Positions 32,504-44,752 of a stretch of DNA of 64,000 bases are shown piece by piece; the stretch's first letter is position 1; every line of letters starts with the position of its first letter. A program made the position numbers and the translations under genes. Origin of the DNA: Betaproteobacteria bacterium (GTDB taxonomy: Bacteria; Pseudomonadota; Gammaproteobacteria; Burkholderiales; SHXO01); NCBI GenBank assembly GCA_025356655.1, contig JANXRW010000004.1:1-64000 (forward strand), read 5' to 3'. The notes below the pieces were generated by a model that saw nothing but the letters and a program-made list of their open reading frames with translations, was not told the origin of the DNA and ran no database searches.

Positions 32504-33316
32504 TCAGTCATCCATGGCCTTCCGGAACCCGGAGAGCAGATCTTCGACTCGTCGCACAACGTCCGCCGCTGGCGCATCCTCGATCTCCTGCACGATCCTG
32601 CTGCCGACGACAACGGCATCGGCGACGGCAGACACCGCACGGGCGGTCTGCGGATCCCGGATGCCGAAACCGACCCCAATGGGCAAATCGACGTGGCTAC
32701 GTATCCTGCGGGTCCGCTCGGCCACTTCGTTCACGTCCAGGTTGGCCGCGCCCGTGACCCCTTTGAGGGAAACGTAGTAGATGTAACCGCTGGCAATCTT
32801 GCTCACGGCTTCCATCCGGGCATCATCCGTGGTCGGAGACAGTAGGAAGATGCTATCGATCCCCTGGGTCCGCAACAGCGCCGTGAGAACCTCGCTTTCT
32901 TCCGGGGGATAGTCCACGACCAGCACCCCATCGACGCCGGCGGCGCCGGCCCGGCTAGCGAAGAGTTCGTAGCCCATGGCTTCAATGGGGTTGCCGTAGC
33001 CCATGAGCACCACGGGGGTGAGGGCGTCCTGGCGGCGGAACTCGGCCACTGCCTCGATCACCCCGCGCAGTGTCATCCCCGCCCGCAGGGCGCGCTCGGC
33101 GGCGCGCTGGTTGACCGGCCCGTCAGCCATGGGGTCGGAGAAGGGCACGCCCAACTCGATTACGTCAGCGCCCGCCCGCACGGCGGCGTGCATGAGCGGA
33201 ACAGTGAATTCGGGGCCGGGGTCTCCCGCCGCGAAATAAGGGATCAACGCCTTGCGCCCCGCCTCGCGCAGGCTCTTGAACCGCGCCGGAATGCGCGAGA
33301 CGTTGCCGGCGGTCAC
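32504..33316 (-). CDS. trpA: Tryptophan synthase alpha chain
   Basis: [45 protein letters not shown]. Confidence 0.96.
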   Translation of the reverse strand: MTAGNVSRIPARFKSLREAGRKALIPYFAAGDPGPEFTVPLMHAAVRAGADVIELGVPFSDPMADGPVNQRAAERALRAGMTLRGVIEAVAEFRRQDALTPVVLMGYGNPIEAMGYELFASRAGAAGVDGVLVVDYPPEESEVLTALLRTQGIDSIFLLSPTTDDARMEAVSKIASGYIYYVSLKGVTGAANLDVNEVAERTRRIRSHVDLPIGVGFGIRDPQTARAVSAVADAVVVGSRIVQEIEDAPAADVVRRVEDLLSGFRKAMDD

Positions 33317-34530
33317 AGGCTCAACCCGCCATGACTAGCCACCGTGTGCATGTCCTTGTCACCGCGGCCGGAGAGATTCACGAGTAGCAGTTGATCCCGG
33401 CCGAGGCCCGGTGCGATCTGCATGGCGTGCGCGAGCGCATGCGAGGACTCGAGCGCGGGGATGATCCCCTCGAAACGGCAAAGAGCGTGGAAGGCGGCCA
33501 AGGCTTGGTCATCCGTGGCGCTGGCGTACTCCACGCGGCCGCTGTCCTTCAGCCAGGCGTGTTCCGGCCCCACGCCGGGATAGTCCAGGCCGGCGGAAAT
33601 GGAGTGGGTCTCGATGATCTGCCCGTCCTCGTCCTGGAGCAGGTAGGTCCGATTGCCGTGCAGCACACCCGGCCGACCGGCGGTCAGGGTGGCGGCATGT
33701 CGGCCGGTCGCGATGCCGGAGCCGGCTGCCTCGACACCGATGAGTTTCACTCCGCGCTCGGCTATGTAGGGATGGAAGATCCCCATGGCGTTGGAACCAC
33801 CGCCCACGCAGGCAAGGATGGCGTCGGGCTGACGGCCGAAGCTCTCGGGCATCTGCCACTTGGCCTCGCGGCCCACCACGGCGTTGAAATCGCGCACCAT
33901 GACCGGATAGGGATGCGGCCCAGCCACGGTACCAATGATGTAGAAGGTGTTCTCCACACTGGCCACCCAGTCACGCATGGCTTCGTTTAGCGCATCCTTC
34001 AGCGTACGCGAACCACTCTCGACCGGCACCACGGAGGCGCCAAGGAGTTTCATGCGGTAGACGTTCTGCGCCTGCCGCTTGATGTCCTCCGAGCCCATAT
34101 AGACCACGCACTCCATACCGAAGCGGGCCGCCACGGTGGCCGCTGCGACGCCGTGCTGGCCCGCACCGGTCTCGGCGATGATGCGCCGCTTGCCCATGTG
34201 CCGAGCCAACAGTGCCTGGCCCATGGTGTTGTTGATCTTGTGCGCGCCGGTGTGGTTCAGGTCCTCGCGCTTGAACAGGATCTGGGCGCCACCGAGGTGT
34301 TCGGATAGCCGCCGGGCGTGGTAGATCGGACTGGGACGGCCCACGTAGTGTTTGAGTTCGGACTCGAACTCCGCCAGGAAGGATGCGTCATTCTTGGCGC
34401 GGTCATATTCGCGGGCGAGCTCCTCGAGGGCATGGATCAGGGTCTCGGCGACAAAGGTTCCGCCGTAAGGTCCAAAATGCCCTCGGCTGTCGGGAAAATC
34501 ATAGATCTGTCCCGGTTCATACATCTGCAT
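33313..34530 (-). CDS. trpB: Tryptophan synthase beta chain
   Basis: [38 protein letters not shown]. Confidence 0.97.
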   Translation of the reverse strand: MQMYEPGQIYDFPDSRGHFGPYGGTFVAETLIHALEELAREYDRAKNDASFLAEFESELKHYVGRPSPIYHARRLSEHLGGAQILFKREDLNHTGAHKINNTMGQALLARHMGKRRIIAETGAGQHGVAAATVAARFGMECVVYMGSEDIKRQAQNVYRMKLLGASVVPVESGSRTLKDALNEAMRDWVASVENTFYIIGTVAGPHPYPVMVRDFNAVVGREAKWQMPESFGRQPDAILACVGGGSNAMGIFHPYIAERGVKLIGVEAAGSGIATGRHAATLTAGRPGVLHGNRTYLLQDEDGQIIETHSISAGLDYPGVGPEHAWLKDSGRVEYASATDDQALAAFHALCRFEGIIPALESSHALAHAMQIAPGLGRDQLLLVNLSGRGDKDMHTVASHGGLSL

Positions 34531-35146
34531 CGCGCACTCCTTGTATGAAATCCCGCACCCGCTCGGGATCCTTTATTCCTGGGGCCGACTCCACCCCGCT
34601 GCTGACGTCTAACGCCCAGGGCCGAACGGCCCGCACGGCCTGCGCCGCATTGTGCGGGTTCAACCCGCCAGCCAGTACCACCGGCAAGGACAACCCCTTC
34701 GGGATGAGAGACCAGTCGAAGCGCGCGCCGGTTCCGCCGGGCACTCCCTCCACATGGGCATCGAGCAAGAGGCCGCTGGCGCCCGAATAGGCGCGCGCAC
34801 ATTGTAGCAAATCCACTCCCGCCTTAACCCGCAGCGCCTTCAGGTAGGGCAGACCGTGTGCAGCGCACACCCCCGGCGTCTCTTCGCCGTGGAACTGGAG
34901 CAACTGGAGCGGGACCGAACGCGCGATGGCGGCCACCTCCTCGCCGGGGGCATCCACGAAGAGGCCCACGACGGTCACGAAAGGGGGCAGGGCTCGGGCG
35001 ATGGCGCGCGCCCGCTCAGCATCCACGAAGCGCGGGCTGCGCGCGTAAAAAACCAGCCCGATGGCGTGCGCGCCGGCCTGCGCCGCGGCCAGCCCATCCT
35101 CCGGCCGGGTGATGCCACAGATTTTGACCGCAGTCTTTGAGTTCAT
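34517..35146 (-). CDS. trpF: Phosphoribosylanthranilate isomerase
   Basis: [43 protein letters not shown]. Confidence 0.95.
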   Translation of the reverse strand: MNSKTAVKICGITRPEDGLAAAQAGAHAIGLVFYARSPRFVDAERARAIARALPPFVTVVGLFVDAPGEEVAAIARSVPLQLLQFHGEETPGVCAAHGLPYLKALRVKAGVDLLQCARAYSGASGLLLDAHVEGVPGGTGARFDWSLIPKGLSLPVVLAGGLNPHNAAQAVRAVRPWALDVSSGVESAPGIKDPERVRDFIQGVRDADV

Positions 35147-35967
35147 GTTCCAGCCTCTCCCCGCGCGCCCGAAAGTCCCAGCAGCAGGTCCTCGGGTAAA
35201 CGCCGGGGTGGTGGTGGCAACCCCTGTGCCTCGTCGTAGTGCACGCCCGCGAGGTACAAGCCATCCGGGGCGAAGGTGGGCGCCGCCGCACGCCGGTCAC
35301 GCCCCCCCAAGACCCCAGCCAGCCACTGGGGCGCGGCACTGCCGTTACCCACTCGCACCAGCGAGCCCACGAGGTTGCGCACCATGTGGTGCAGGAACGC
35401 GTCGGCCAAGAACTCGAACATTACCAGATCGCCCTGGCGGCGAATGCTCACCTCACGCATGTCCTTGACAGGCGAGCGAGCCTGGCACTCGGCGGCACGG
35501 AAGGCACTGAAGTCGTGCGTGCCCAGCAAGTGTTGGGCGGCTTCCCGCATGAGCGCGACGTCCAGCGGCCGATGATGCCAGCCGACGCGACTCATACCCA
35601 CGCCCGGGCGTTGGGGCCGATTGAGCAACAAATAAAGATAGGACCGGCCGCGAGCGCGGTAGCGCGCGTGGAATTCCTCAGTGACCGGTTGGGCCCAGAG
35701 GGCACAGATGTCCCGCGGCAGAAGCGCGTTGGTCCCACGTACCCAGGCGCTGATGGGCCGGTCGGCCGTTGTGTCGAAATGCAGAACCTGCCCCAGGGCG
35801 TGCACCCCGGCGTCCGTGCGCCCCGCAGCGTGCGCCTCCAGGCGATGGCCGGCGATGCCTCCCAGAGCGCCCTCGAGAGCGTCCTGAACCGAAGCCCCAG
35901 AGGGCTGGCGCTGCCAGCCGCAATAGCGCGTGCCCTCGTACTCCACTCCCAGCGCAATCCGCATCAA
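35143..35967 (-). CDS. truA: tRNA pseudouridine(38-40) synthase
   Basis: LGVEYEGTRYCGWQRQ; AAGRTDAGVHALGQVLHF. Confidence 0.95.
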   Translation of the reverse strand: MMRIALGVEYEGTRYCGWQRQPSGASVQDALEGALGGIAGHRLEAHAAGRTDAGVHALGQVLHFDTTADRPISAWVRGTNALLPRDICALWAQPVTEEFHARYRARGRSYLYLLLNRPQRPGVGMSRVGWHHRPLDVALMREAAQHLLGTHDFSAFRAAECQARSPVKDMREVSIRRQGDLVMFEFLADAFLHHMVRNLVGSLVRVGNGSAAPQWLAGVLGGRDRRAAAPTFAPDGLYLAGVHYDEAQGLPPPPRRLPEDLLLGLSGARGEAGT

Positions 35968-36009
35968 CCGATCCCGCCGAGCGCCTAAGCCCCCCAGCCG
36001 AGGTCACCC

Positions 36010-38646
36010 TCAGTGGATAGTGGACATCAACTTCTCGGCTTCGGCCTTCTGCCCCGCATCGCCTTCGTTGACCACCTCGCGCAGGATCTCGCGGGCGCCT
36101 TCGCTGTCACCCATCTCCTGGTACGCGCGAGCCAAGTCGAATTTAGTCTGCACGTCGTGCCAGTGGGCGTCCTTGGGAGGCTCCGCGCCGCCGGCCGAGT
36201 GCGCACCGGAGACATCGAGCGCGATCGTGGATAGATCGAGGTCGGGGACGCCGGTGGTGGAGCGCGCCCCCAGTGGCTCGGTGCCCGGACTGGGGTAGGA
36301 CTCGCCGCCGCCGAAACCTTCAAGATCGAAGTCCAGACCCGCATCGTGATGCTCGGCACCCAGATCCAACACCGTCCGTGCTTCCGGAGACGAGGGTGGC
36401 GACAGCGCGTCCAAATCGAGGTCGAAGTCCAGGGAGTGGCCATCGTCCGCAACAACCGCCTCGTGCGAAGCATCGACAGGCGGCGCGTCCAGATCGAAGT
36501 CCATGGCGTCGAGCCGCGCGGTCGCCTCACCGGTGATATCCACCGTGTGCCCGGATCTACCCTCCACCGGGCCGAGCGCCCCCAAGTCCAAGTCGGTCGT
36601 GGTGCCGCCCACCTGCGCACCGATGTCCGCCAGGTCGAGGTCCGTGGCGGTTCCGGGCGTGACGCCGGCGGCCAGTGTGCCGATGTCAAAGTCGAGTTTG
36701 TCCTCGTCAGCGCCCGGGATCGCAGCCATGGCCACGGTAGAGGCGTGCTCGAAGTCGGTCGCCGCCTCCTTGCCCGCAGCGTAACGCGGGTTGGTCGGGT
36801 CGATGGTGAACCCCAGACGGGCAGCACGTGCCCAGATCTCGCCGGTGCTTCCAGTGACCCCCTGAAGGTCCCGGGCAACCGGTTCAAAGGCTTGCACATC
36901 CTTGCGCTTGGCGTAGATCTCCAAGAGTTTCAGGTAGACCTCGGGCCGCTGGCCCGGGCTCTGCAGCGCATCCTTCAGAATCTCCTCGGCCTGGGCGTCG
37001 CGGCCGTACGCCAGGTAGATCTCCGCCTCGGCTAGCGGGTCGACCTCTTCGGTGGTGGCCGCCGGGGCGCCGGAGCGACCCGTGTCGGTCGCCGTGCCGG
37101 TGTAGGGCTCCTTGCGATCGTCGCCACCCGGTACCGGTGCCGCACCTCTGGAAGCGGCGGGCTTGCCGCCGCGCTGCCGCAGCCGGTAAGCCAGCAAGCC
37201 GCCTCCGCCAAGGAGGGCTGCACCGGCGCCGCCGAGCAGCGCAGGTTGGTCGAGCAGTTCATTCAGGAAACTGGGGGGCGGGGGCGGTGGCTTGGACGCG
37301 ACGTAGGGCCGGGGCCGTGGCTTGGGCATGGCCGATTTCGCCTCCCCGGCCAGCGTGGGCTGAACGCCGGAGTTCCCCACGGCAGCCACGGAAGAACCGG
37401 CCGCAGCCGCCATCTCCGCCGGCTTGGACTCAGGTTTTACCGGCACCTTGCTCACCTCGGGAGCCTTCACGGGCTCCGGCTTGACGGGGAGCGGCGGCGC
37501 AGTCACGGCGAGCGCTGGGGCAGGCTTCTGGTTGGCCTCCTTGAGGGCTTTCAGGTCCGAGACCGTCTTCTCCAGTTGCGCGATGCGGCCCTGAGATTCC
37601 TTCATCTCGTGGGATTTGGCAGCGGACTCCTCCTTCTGGTGGCCGGCATCACCCTTGGCACCGGCAGGCGCGGCCTTGGACAGAACCACGACGTTTTCTG
37701 CGGGCGGCTTGCCTGCGGCGGCGCGATCCTCCACCTTGCCAGTCACCTTCCCACTGGCGGACGCCCCTGGTGCTTCCTGAGCGGCGCCTGCTCCTGCTGC
37801 CGATGCGAGCCGGTCACGGAAGGCGGCAAAGTTCTCCGCCTGCAGGCGCACTTCCTTGTGGGCGGCCGCGGGGGATAGTTCGCCGGCCTGCGAAGCGTCT
37901 GGAACCTGCAGCACGCGTCCGCGACGCAGCCGGTTCATGTTCTTGCCGTCGAAGGCGTCCGGATTGGCACGGAAGAGCAGAACCATCACCTGCTCGAGGC
38001 TCAAATCCTCCGGTTTCACCTTGCGTGCGATGCGGACCAAGGTCTCGCCCGACTTCACGGGTCCATAAGTCGCTGGCTTCGCGCTGTCACTCTTTGCCGG
38101 AGTCGTGGCCGCCGGTTCCGCTGGGGCGGTGGGCGCTGGAGCCGGCTCGGCGATCGTCTCGCCCTTCGGCGCAGGTGCGGCTTGGGGAGCGGGGCGCACC
38201 TCAGGGGCGGGCGCTACGGCCGCAGTGGGGTTTTCCGGGGAAGCGAAACTAGGGGGATCGAGGAGCGCCGCGTAGGCGCGCAGGATCCGACCGCCGTTCC
38301 AGGTGACCTCCAGAAGCAGGTCCAGAAAGGGCTCGGTCACCGGCTTGCTACTGGTCGCACTGACGTACATTTCCCCCGAAGCCCGCCTCTGCACCAAGAC
38401 CTGAAGTCCCAGCGAGGGCGTCGGGAAGGGAAGGTTCGCCTGCGCGTAAGCGTCGGGTGAACCCAATTTTGCAGCCAGACTTTCTTGCTCTCCCTTCTCG
38501 GGAGCCACCAACTCGATCTCCGCCCGTAAGGGCTCGCCAAGGTTCGAGAGTACGGTCAGGCGCCCCAGACCCGCTGCCGAAACTGCGGTGGAGAACACAA
38601 GCAGTCCGAGCGCCCACAACATGGCTCGAAAATAGGTTTTACCCAC
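36010..38646 (-). CDS. fimV: FimV/HubP-family protein with LysM and TPR domains
   Basis: LGRLTVLSNLGEPLRAEIELV; VKSGETLVRIARKVKPEDLSLEQVMVLLFRANPDAF; C-terminal DLARAYQEMGDSEGAREILREVVNEGDAGQKAEAEKLM. Confidence 0.9.
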   Translation of the reverse strand: MGKTYFRAMLWALGLLVFSTAVSAAGLGRLTVLSNLGEPLRAEIELVAPEKGEQESLAAKLGSPDAYAQANLPFPTPSLGLQVLVQRRASGEMYVSATSSKPVTEPFLDLLLEVTWNGGRILRAYAALLDPPSFASPENPTAAVAPAPEVRPAPQAAPAPKGETIAEPAPAPTAPAEPAATTPAKSDSAKPATYGPVKSGETLVRIARKVKPEDLSLEQVMVLLFRANPDAFDGKNMNRLRRGRVLQVPDASQAGELSPAAAHKEVRLQAENFAAFRDRLASAAGAGAAQEAPGASASGKVTGKVEDRAAAGKPPAENVVVLSKAAPAGAKGDAGHQKEESAAKSHEMKESQGRIAQLEKTVSDLKALKEANQKPAPALAVTAPPLPVKPEPVKAPEVSKVPVKPESKPAEMAAAAGSSVAAVGNSGVQPTLAGEAKSAMPKPRPRPYVASKPPPPPPSFLNELLDQPALLGGAGAALLGGGGLLAYRLRQRGGKPAASRGAAPVPGGDDRKEPYTGTATDTGRSGAPAATTEEVDPLAEAEIYLAYGRDAQAEEILKDALQSPGQRPEVYLKLLEIYAKRKDVQAFEPVARDLQGVTGSTGEIWARAARLGFTIDPTNPRYAAGKEAATDFEHASTVAMAAIPGADEDKLDFDIGTLAAGVTPGTATDLDLADIGAQVGGTTTDLDLGALGPVEGRSGHTVDITGEATARLDAMDFDLDAPPVDASHEAVVADDGHSLDFDLDLDALSPPSSPEARTVLDLGAEHHDAGLDFDLEGFGGGESYPSPGTEPLGARSTTGVPDLDLSTIALDVSGAHSAGGAEPPKDAHWHDVQTKFDLARAYQEMGDSEGAREILREVVNEGDAGQKAEAEKLMSTIH

Positions 38647-38811
38647 AGCGCACCTGTCTTATGACTTTGCGGGTTTCAAAAATAACATCATGTATTTACC
38701 GATGCAAGCTAAACTGGCATCTTAATGTCGCACGACAAGCGGCCGTGCATCGGCGTGACCGCTCGCGAGCGCCGGGAAATTGGACGGCTGGCTCGGGCGA
38801 AGGCCGCCCGA

Positions 38812-39924
38812 TCAGCGCTCAAGCAGGATGCGTAGCATGCGCCGCAGGGGCTCCGCGGCGCCCCAGAGCAGCTGGTCGCCGACGGTGAACGCGGTCAGAT
38901 ATTCCCCGCCCATGGGAAGTTTGCGCAAGCGCCCCACGGGCACGGCCAGCGTGCCAGTCACCCGCGCAGGCGTGAGCTCGGCGATGCTCTCCTCGCGCCG
39001 GTTGGGGACGACCCGCACCCAGGCATTGGCACTGGCCAGAAGCGCCTCGATCTCGGCGAGCGGCAAGTCCTGCGTGAGTTTCACGGTGAGCGCCTGGCTG
39101 TGACAGCGCAGGGTACCGACACGCACGCACACCCCATCGATGAGCACGGGGTGCGCATCGCGGCCGAGAATGCGGTTCGCTTCCGCCTGCGCCTTCCACT
39201 CTTCCCGGCTCTGTCCGTTGCCCAGATCCTTGTCGATCCAGGGGATGAGACTGCCCGCGAGCGGCACGCCGAACTGCTCCTGGGGCAGTTCGCCTCCCCG
39301 GAGCCGTTGCGTGACCCGGGCGTCGATGTCGAGCACGTTGCTCGCCGGATCGGCCAAGAGGGCTGCCGCGCTGTCGTGCAAGGACCCCATTTGGGCGAGC
39401 AGCTCGCGTATGTTTTGGGCGCCGGCACCCGAGGCGGCCTGGTAGGTCATGGAGCTCACCCACTCCACGAGCCCCGCCTGAAACAAGCCCTGCATGGCCA
39501 TGAGCATGAGGCTCACGGTGCAGTTGCCGCCAATGAAATCTCTCTTCCCGGCCGCCAGCGCCGCGTCGATCAAGTCCCGGTTGACCGGATCCAGGATGAT
39601 CACACTGTCGGGCGCCATACGCAGCGACGAGGCGGCATCGATCCAGTAGCCGTTCCAGCCCGCCGCGCGCAACTTCGGAAACACCGCGTGGGTGTAGTCC
39701 CCGCCCTGGCAGGAGATCAGCACATCCACCGCACCGAGTTGCCCCAGGTCGTGGGCATCGCGCAGCGGCCCCGTTGCGCCGCCGACCTCCGGCGCCTGCC
39801 CACCGGCGTTGGACGTGGAGAAAAACACCGGCTCGCAGCGCTCGAAGTCCCCTTCCTCGCGCATACGCTCCAGCAGCACCGAGCCCACCATGCCGCGCCA
39901 GCCGATAAATCCCACCCGCATCAT
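38812..39924 (-). CDS. asd: Aspartate-semialdehyde dehydrogenase
   Basis: [47 protein letters not shown] 39924 inside the longer ORF. Confidence 0.95.
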   Translation of the reverse strand: MMRVGFIGWRGMVGSVLLERMREEGDFERCEPVFFSTSNAGGQAPEVGGATGPLRDAHDLGQLGAVDVLISCQGGDYTHAVFPKLRAAGWNGYWIDAASSLRMAPDSVIILDPVNRDLIDAALAAGKRDFIGGNCTVSLMLMAMQGLFQAGLVEWVSSMTYQAASGAGAQNIRELLAQMGSLHDSAAALLADPASNVLDIDARVTQRLRGGELPQEQFGVPLAGSLIPWIDKDLGNGQSREEWKAQAEANRILGRDAHPVLIDGVCVRVGTLRCHSQALTVKLTQDLPLAEIEALLASANAWVRVVPNRREESIAELTPARVTGTLAVPVGRLRKLPMGGEYLTAFTVGDQLLWGAAEPLRRMLRILLER

Positions 39925-39955
39925 CGACCCCTCCCCACGCCCTCGAGGCCCGCTT

Positions 39956-41029
39956 TCACTGGCGGGCCAGCGCCGCCACCACGGCGTCGCCCATCTGCTG
40001 CGTGCCCACCGGCGTCTGCCCTGCTGCGCACAGGTCCGCGGTACGTAGCCCGTCCCGCAGCACCGACCGGACGGCCGCCTCCACGCGGCCAGCCGCCTGC
40101 ACTTGGCCGCCACTGTGTCGGAGCAGCATGGCCACCGACAGGATGGTCGCCAGGGGATTGGCCACGCCGCGCCCCGCGATATCGGGCGCCGAGCCGTGGA
40201 TGGGTTCGTAGAGCCCTTTGTTGCGGGAATCCAGCGAGGCCGAGGGCAGCAGGCCGATAGATCCGGTCAGCATGGAGGCCTCGTCAGAGAGGATGTCGCC
40301 GAACAGGTTACCCGTGAGCATGACATCGAATTGGCGCGGCGCCCGCACGAGTTGCATCGCGGCGTTGTCGACGTACATGTGGCTCAATTCGACATCGGGG
40401 TATTCGCCACCCACCTCAATGACCACCTCGCGCCAGAGGATACTGGTATCGAGCACGTTGGCCTTATCCACGGAGGTAAGACGGCGGGATCGCCCGCGGG
40501 CCAGTTCGAACCCCACGCGAGCGATGCGACGGATTTCGGACTCACTGTAGTGCATGGAGTCGAAGCCCTCGCGCTCCCCGGCGGCCGTGGTTCTACGGCC
40601 GCGCGGCTGCCCGAAGTAGATGTCGCCGGTGAGTTCACGCAGGATCATGAGGTCCAGGCCCGCGACCACCTCCGGGCGCAGCGTGGAGGCCGCGGCGAGT
40701 TCCGGGTAGACCACGGCCGGGCGCAGGTTCGCGAACAGCCCCAGTTCCTTGCGGATACGCAGCAGTCCTTGCTCCGGGCGGAGCGGGCGCGCCAGGGTGT
40801 CGTAGCGCGGACCGCCCACGGCGCCCAACAGCACCGCATCAGCGGCGCGCGCCAGGGCCAGCGTGGCCTCGGGCAGGGGGTCGCCTGCGCTGTCGTAGCC
40901 GGCGCCGCCGATCAGGCCCGTTTCGAACTCCAGAGACAGTCCCTCACGGGCAAGGAATTGCAGAACTTTAAGGGCCTCGGCGACGATCTCGGGCCCAATG
41001 CCGTCACCGGGCAATACGGCGATTTTCAT
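39956..41029 (-). CDS. leuB: 3-isopropylmalate dehydrogenase
   Basis: [45 protein letters not shown]. Confidence 0.96.
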   Translation of the reverse strand: MKIAVLPGDGIGPEIVAEALKVLQFLAREGLSLEFETGLIGGAGYDSAGDPLPEATLALARAADAVLLGAVGGPRYDTLARPLRPEQGLLRIRKELGLFANLRPAVVYPELAAASTLRPEVVAGLDLMILRELTGDIYFGQPRGRRTTAAGEREGFDSMHYSESEIRRIARVGFELARGRSRRLTSVDKANVLDTSILWREVVIEVGGEYPDVELSHMYVDNAAMQLVRAPRQFDVMLTGNLFGDILSDEASMLTGSIGLLPSASLDSRNKGLYEPIHGSAPDIAGRGVANPLATILSVAMLLRHSGGQVQAAGRVEAAVRSVLRDGLRTADLCAAGQTPVGTQQMGDAVVAALARQ

Positions 41030-41107
41030 GGAAGCGCTACCAGATAATGGACGGAAGGAACGCCGGGGCGCCAACGCCTCGGGCGCCAGCGATTCCGGTG
41101 GGGAGTG

Positions 41108-41746
41108 TCAGGCGAAGAGCCAGGGCTGGCTGGCGCGATGGGCCACCTCGAAGGCGCCGATCGCGTCGACGTTCTCCAGTGTGACGCCGATCTCGTCGAG
41201 CCCGTTCAACAGGCTGCGCTTGCGAACGGGCTCGATTTCAAAGCCGCAGGTCTCACCCGAAGGCAAGATGACGCTCTGCGAGGGCAAGTCGACCACCAGC
41301 CGGTAGCCCACCTGCGTGGCCACGCCCTGCAAGATGCGGTCGATGAGCTCGGCGGGCAGATCTGCGGCGAGCAGCCCGTTCTTGAAGCAGTTGTTAAAAA
41401 AAATGTCGGCGAAGCTCTCCGCCAGCACGACGCGGAAGCCGTATTCGAGCAGGGCCCAGGGAGCGTGCTCGCGCGAGGAGCCGCAACCAAAATTTGCCCG
41501 CGCCACCAGTACCTGGGCGCCCACGTAGCGCGGCGCGTTGAGCACGAAATCCGGGTTAGGCACCCGGCGCGTCAGATCCATGCCAGGCTCGCCCGGATCC
41601 TTGAAGCGCCAGGCGTCAAAGAGGTGGGCACCGAAGCCTGTGCGGCCGATGGCCTTGAGAAATTGCTTAGGGATAATCGCGTCGGTGTCAACGTTGGCCC
41701 GGTCCATGGGCGCCACCAAGCCGTCGAGGCGTTCGAACTTTTGCAT
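41108..41746 (-). CDS. leuD: 3-isopropylmalate dehydratase small subunit
   Basis: [35 protein letters not shown]. Confidence 0.95.
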   Translation of the reverse strand: MQKFERLDGLVAPMDRANVDTDAIIPKQFLKAIGRTGFGAHLFDAWRFKDPGEPGMDLTRRVPNPDFVLNAPRYVGAQVLVARANFGCGSSREHAPWALLEYGFRVVLAESFADIFFNNCFKNGLLAADLPAELIDRILQGVATQVGYRLVVDLPSQSVILPSGETCGFEIEPVRKRSLLNGLDEIGVTLENVDAIGAFEVAHRASQPWLFA

Positions 41747-41776
41747 GATCGTTTCTCGCGTAATCCGGTTTAGGGG

Positions 41777-41926
41777 TCAGTTGGAAGACTTCTTGTCCGA
41801 GGCGGCACCTTTGATTTTCTCGCCGGCCTTTTCCAAGTCTTTACCGAAACCGGCCACGGTATTGCAGCCGCCGAGTGCCAGGCAAGCCGCCAGCAGTAGG
41901 GTCAAGGCGCAGGCCAGTGAACGCAT
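41777..41926 (-). CDS. Entericidin A/B-family small lipoprotein (49 aa)
   Basis: Missing from the ORF track (<60 aa): MRSLACALTLLLAACLALGGCNTVAGFGKDLEKAGEKIKGAASDKKSSN*; lipobox LGGC and entericidin core. Confidence 0.9.
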   Translation of the reverse strand: MRSLACALTLLLAACLALGGCNTVAGFGKDLEKAGEKIKGAASDKKSSN

Positions 41927-41943
41927 GAAGATTTCCTCCCACC

Positions 41944-43350
41944 CTAGAGTTCGCCGCGTATATCCACGAAGTGCCCGGCAATGGCCGCCGCCGCCGCCAT
42001 CGCGGGACTCACCAGATGCGTCCGCCCACCGGCCCCCTGGCGACCCTCGAAGTTGCGGTTCGAGGTCGACGCGCAGCGCTCCTGGGGCATCAGCCGGTCA
42101 TCGTTCATGGCCAGACACATGGAACAGCCCGGCTCACGCCACTCGAACCCGGCCGCCTGAAAGAGGCGGTCGAGCCCCTCGCGCTCGGCCTGCTGCTTGA
42201 CCGGCCCGGAACCCGGCACGACGAGTGCCAGCTTCACTCGCGCAGAGACTTGGCGACCGCGGATGACCGCCGCGGCAGCGCGCAGGTCCTCGATGCGCGA
42301 GTTGGTGCACGATCCAATGAAGACCTTGTCGACTTCCAACTCGGTGATGGCCACGCCCGGGGTAAGGCCCATGTAGGCCAGCGCGCGCTCCAGTGCCTCG
42401 CGTTTTGCGGGATCGCTGATGGCCGCGGGATCGGGCACACGCGCACTCACCGGCGCGACCATCTCCGGTGACGTTCCCCAGGTGACCTGGGGTTCAATGG
42501 ACGCAGCCTCGATGTGCACCTCTCGATCGAAACGCGCCTGCGGATCGCTCACCAGCGTGCGCCAATGCGCGACCGCGCGACTCCACATCTCGCCCTTGGG
42601 GGCAAAGGGGCGCCCGCGCAGATAATCGATCGTGGTGTCATCCACTGCCACCATGCCAGCGCGTGCGCCGGCCTCGATGGACATGTTGCAAAGGGTCATG
42701 CGCCCTTCCATGCTGAGCGCGCGCACGGCCGAGCCGGCGAACTCGATGGCGAAGCCCGTACCTCCAGCCGTGCCGATCTGGCCGATCACCGCCAGGGCGA
42801 TGTCCTTGGCCGAGAGGCCGCGACCCAGTTCTCCCTCGACACGCACCCGCATGGCGCGAGACTTTTTCGCCACCAAGCACTGGGTGGCGAGCACGTGTTC
42901 TACTTCAGAGGTCCCAATGCCTTGGGCCAGGCAGGCGAACGCGCCGTGGGTGCTGGTATGGGAATCCCCGCACACCACCGTCATCCCAGGCAAGGTCGCG
43001 CCCTGCTCCGGGCCGATCACGTGAACGATACCCTGGCGTGGATCATTCATGCGGAACTCTGTGATGCCATAGGCTTCACAGTTGGCATCCAGCGTGTCCA
43101 CCTGCAGGCGGGAAATGGGGTCGACGATGCCGCCACTGCGATCGGTCGTGGGAACGTTGTGATCGGCAACGGCGAGTATGGAATCGATGCGCCGGGGTTT
43201 ACGGCCATGCAGGCGCAGCCCATCGAAGGCCTGCGGGCTGGTCACTTCATGCACGAGGTGGCGGTCGATGTAGAGCAGCGCGGAGCCGTCGGCATCTTCG
43301 CGCACCAGATGGCTGCTCCAAAGCTTGTCGTAGAGAGTCTGTGCGCTCAC
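41944..43350 (-). CDS. leuC: 3-isopropylmalate dehydratase large subunit
   Basis: [56 protein letters not shown] start at 43350 preferred. Confidence 0.95.
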   Translation of the reverse strand: MSAQTLYDKLWSSHLVREDADGSALLYIDRHLVHEVTSPQAFDGLRLHGRKPRRIDSILAVADHNVPTTDRSGGIVDPISRLQVDTLDANCEAYGITEFRMNDPRQGIVHVIGPEQGATLPGMTVVCGDSHTSTHGAFACLAQGIGTSEVEHVLATQCLVAKKSRAMRVRVEGELGRGLSAKDIALAVIGQIGTAGGTGFAIEFAGSAVRALSMEGRMTLCNMSIEAGARAGMVAVDDTTIDYLRGRPFAPKGEMWSRAVAHWRTLVSDPQARFDREVHIEAASIEPQVTWGTSPEMVAPVSARVPDPAAISDPAKREALERALAYMGLTPGVAITELEVDKVFIGSCTNSRIEDLRAAAAVIRGRQVSARVKLALVVPGSGPVKQQAEREGLDRLFQAAGFEWREPGCSMCLAMNDDRLMPQERCASTSNRNFEGRQGAGGRTHLVSPAMAAAAAIAGHFVDIRGEL

Positions 43351-43572
43351 GGTATTGAGTGCCCTCACGTGTGTTTTTGGACAATCTGCAATTATTGCAC
43401 AGGCGCCAAGCAGCCGGGCGCTGGGTCTCGAACAGCGATCGGGGGGACCTTCCTTCAGGCCATGGGTGGCCCCCGGGTGTGGCGCATCGCCCAAGATCTG
43501 ACGAGCCCCGGGAGCGCGGGCCGCTTACTGCGGCGCCCGCCGATCAGACGTCGGCAACCCTTCGAGGCACGT

Positions 43573-44736
43573 TTAGAGTCGCTGCGCGCGAGCCGGGTGG
43601 AAGCCCACGAGGATCACCAATAGCCCGCAGAGCGCGGCCAGGGCGCCGAGGCAGAAGGTCGCCAGGGCCCCGGCGCTGCCCCACAGCCAGCCGCTGAGCA
43701 ATCCGCCGACGGCGCCGCCGGCGCCGAAGCCGATGCCGCTGTAGAGGGCTTGGGCGCGCGCTCGGTGCGGCCCTGGGAACGCCGCGTGGATGGCGGCGAG
43801 TGCCGCGGCGTGGTGGGCACCGAAACTCGCCGCATGCAGCAACTGGGCCAGCACCGTGAGAAGGATGAGCCCAGGCCAGGCACCGATGACGATGAAGCGA
43901 AGGGCGGCGAGCAGGAAGCTACCAACGAGCAGGGCACGCAGGCTGAACCGGCGCATGAGTTGCGGCAGCCATAAAAAAACGCCCACCTCGGCGACGACGG
44001 CAAGCCCCCAAAGAAGCCCCACGGTCGCCTTGGAGTAGCCCTGCTCCACCAGGTAGATGGAGAAGAAGGTGTAGTAGGGCCCGTGCGCCACGGCCATCAG
44101 GAAACAACCCGCCAACAGCGCCACCACGTCCCGCCGGCGCAGCGCTTGCAGCCAGGGTCCCGTGGCGGCGACCGGTCCGGTCGGCGCGTCGAAGGGCACC
44201 CCCCAGGCGGCTAGCGCGTTGGCCGCGAACAGCAAAGCCAGCGCCGGGCAGAGCACGCCGGGGCCCCATCGTTCGACCAGCGCACCCAGGCACACGACGG
44301 CCAGCACGAAGCTCACCGACCCCCAGACGCGGATGCGGCCGTAGTCGCCGGGGCGCTCGCGCAGGCGCGAGAGCGTGGCACTTTCCACTAGCGGCAGCGC
44401 CGCGCACCAGAGCACGTTGAGCAGGAGCAGGACGGCGAACAGCCCCCAGAAGCTCTGCACGAAGTTCAGTGCCGCGGCGCTGCCCACCGCGCCCCAGGTG
44501 CTCACCCGCAGCACCTGCCGGTGACGCCCCCCGGCCTCCGCCGCAGCGGCCCAGAGCACGGGCATGACGATGCGAACGAGCGGCACCAGCGAGAGCAACA
44601 CGCCAATGTGCCAGGCACTGAAGCCCAGGCTCTTCAGGTACAGCCCGAAATAGGGCGCGTAACTGCCGAGCAGGGTGAAGTAGACGAAATAGAAGACCGC
44701 AAGGCGGCGGCGCGCCGCCCGCTCGCCTGCCAGCAT
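43573..44736 (-). CDS. MFS transporter (PPP/HcaT-like)
   Basis: FYFVYFTLLGSYAPYFGLYLKSLGFSAWHIGVLLSLVPLVRIVMP; 12-TM pattern. Confidence 0.85.
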   Translation of the reverse strand: MLAGERAARRRLAVFYFVYFTLLGSYAPYFGLYLKSLGFSAWHIGVLLSLVPLVRIVMPVLWAAAAEAGGRHRQVLRVSTWGAVGSAAALNFVQSFWGLFAVLLLLNVLWCAALPLVESATLSRLRERPGDYGRIRVWGSVSFVLAVVCLGALVERWGPGVLCPALALLFAANALAAWGVPFDAPTGPVAATGPWLQALRRRDVVALLAGCFLMAVAHGPYYTFFSIYLVEQGYSKATVGLLWGLAVVAEVGVFLWLPQLMRRFSLRALLVGSFLLAALRFIVIGAWPGLILLTVLAQLLHAASFGAHHAAALAAIHAAFPGPHRARAQALYSGIGFGAGGAVGGLLSGWLWGSAGALATFCLGALAALCGLLVILVGFHPARAQRL

Positions 44737-44752
44737 CGGGGCGCCTAGCGCC

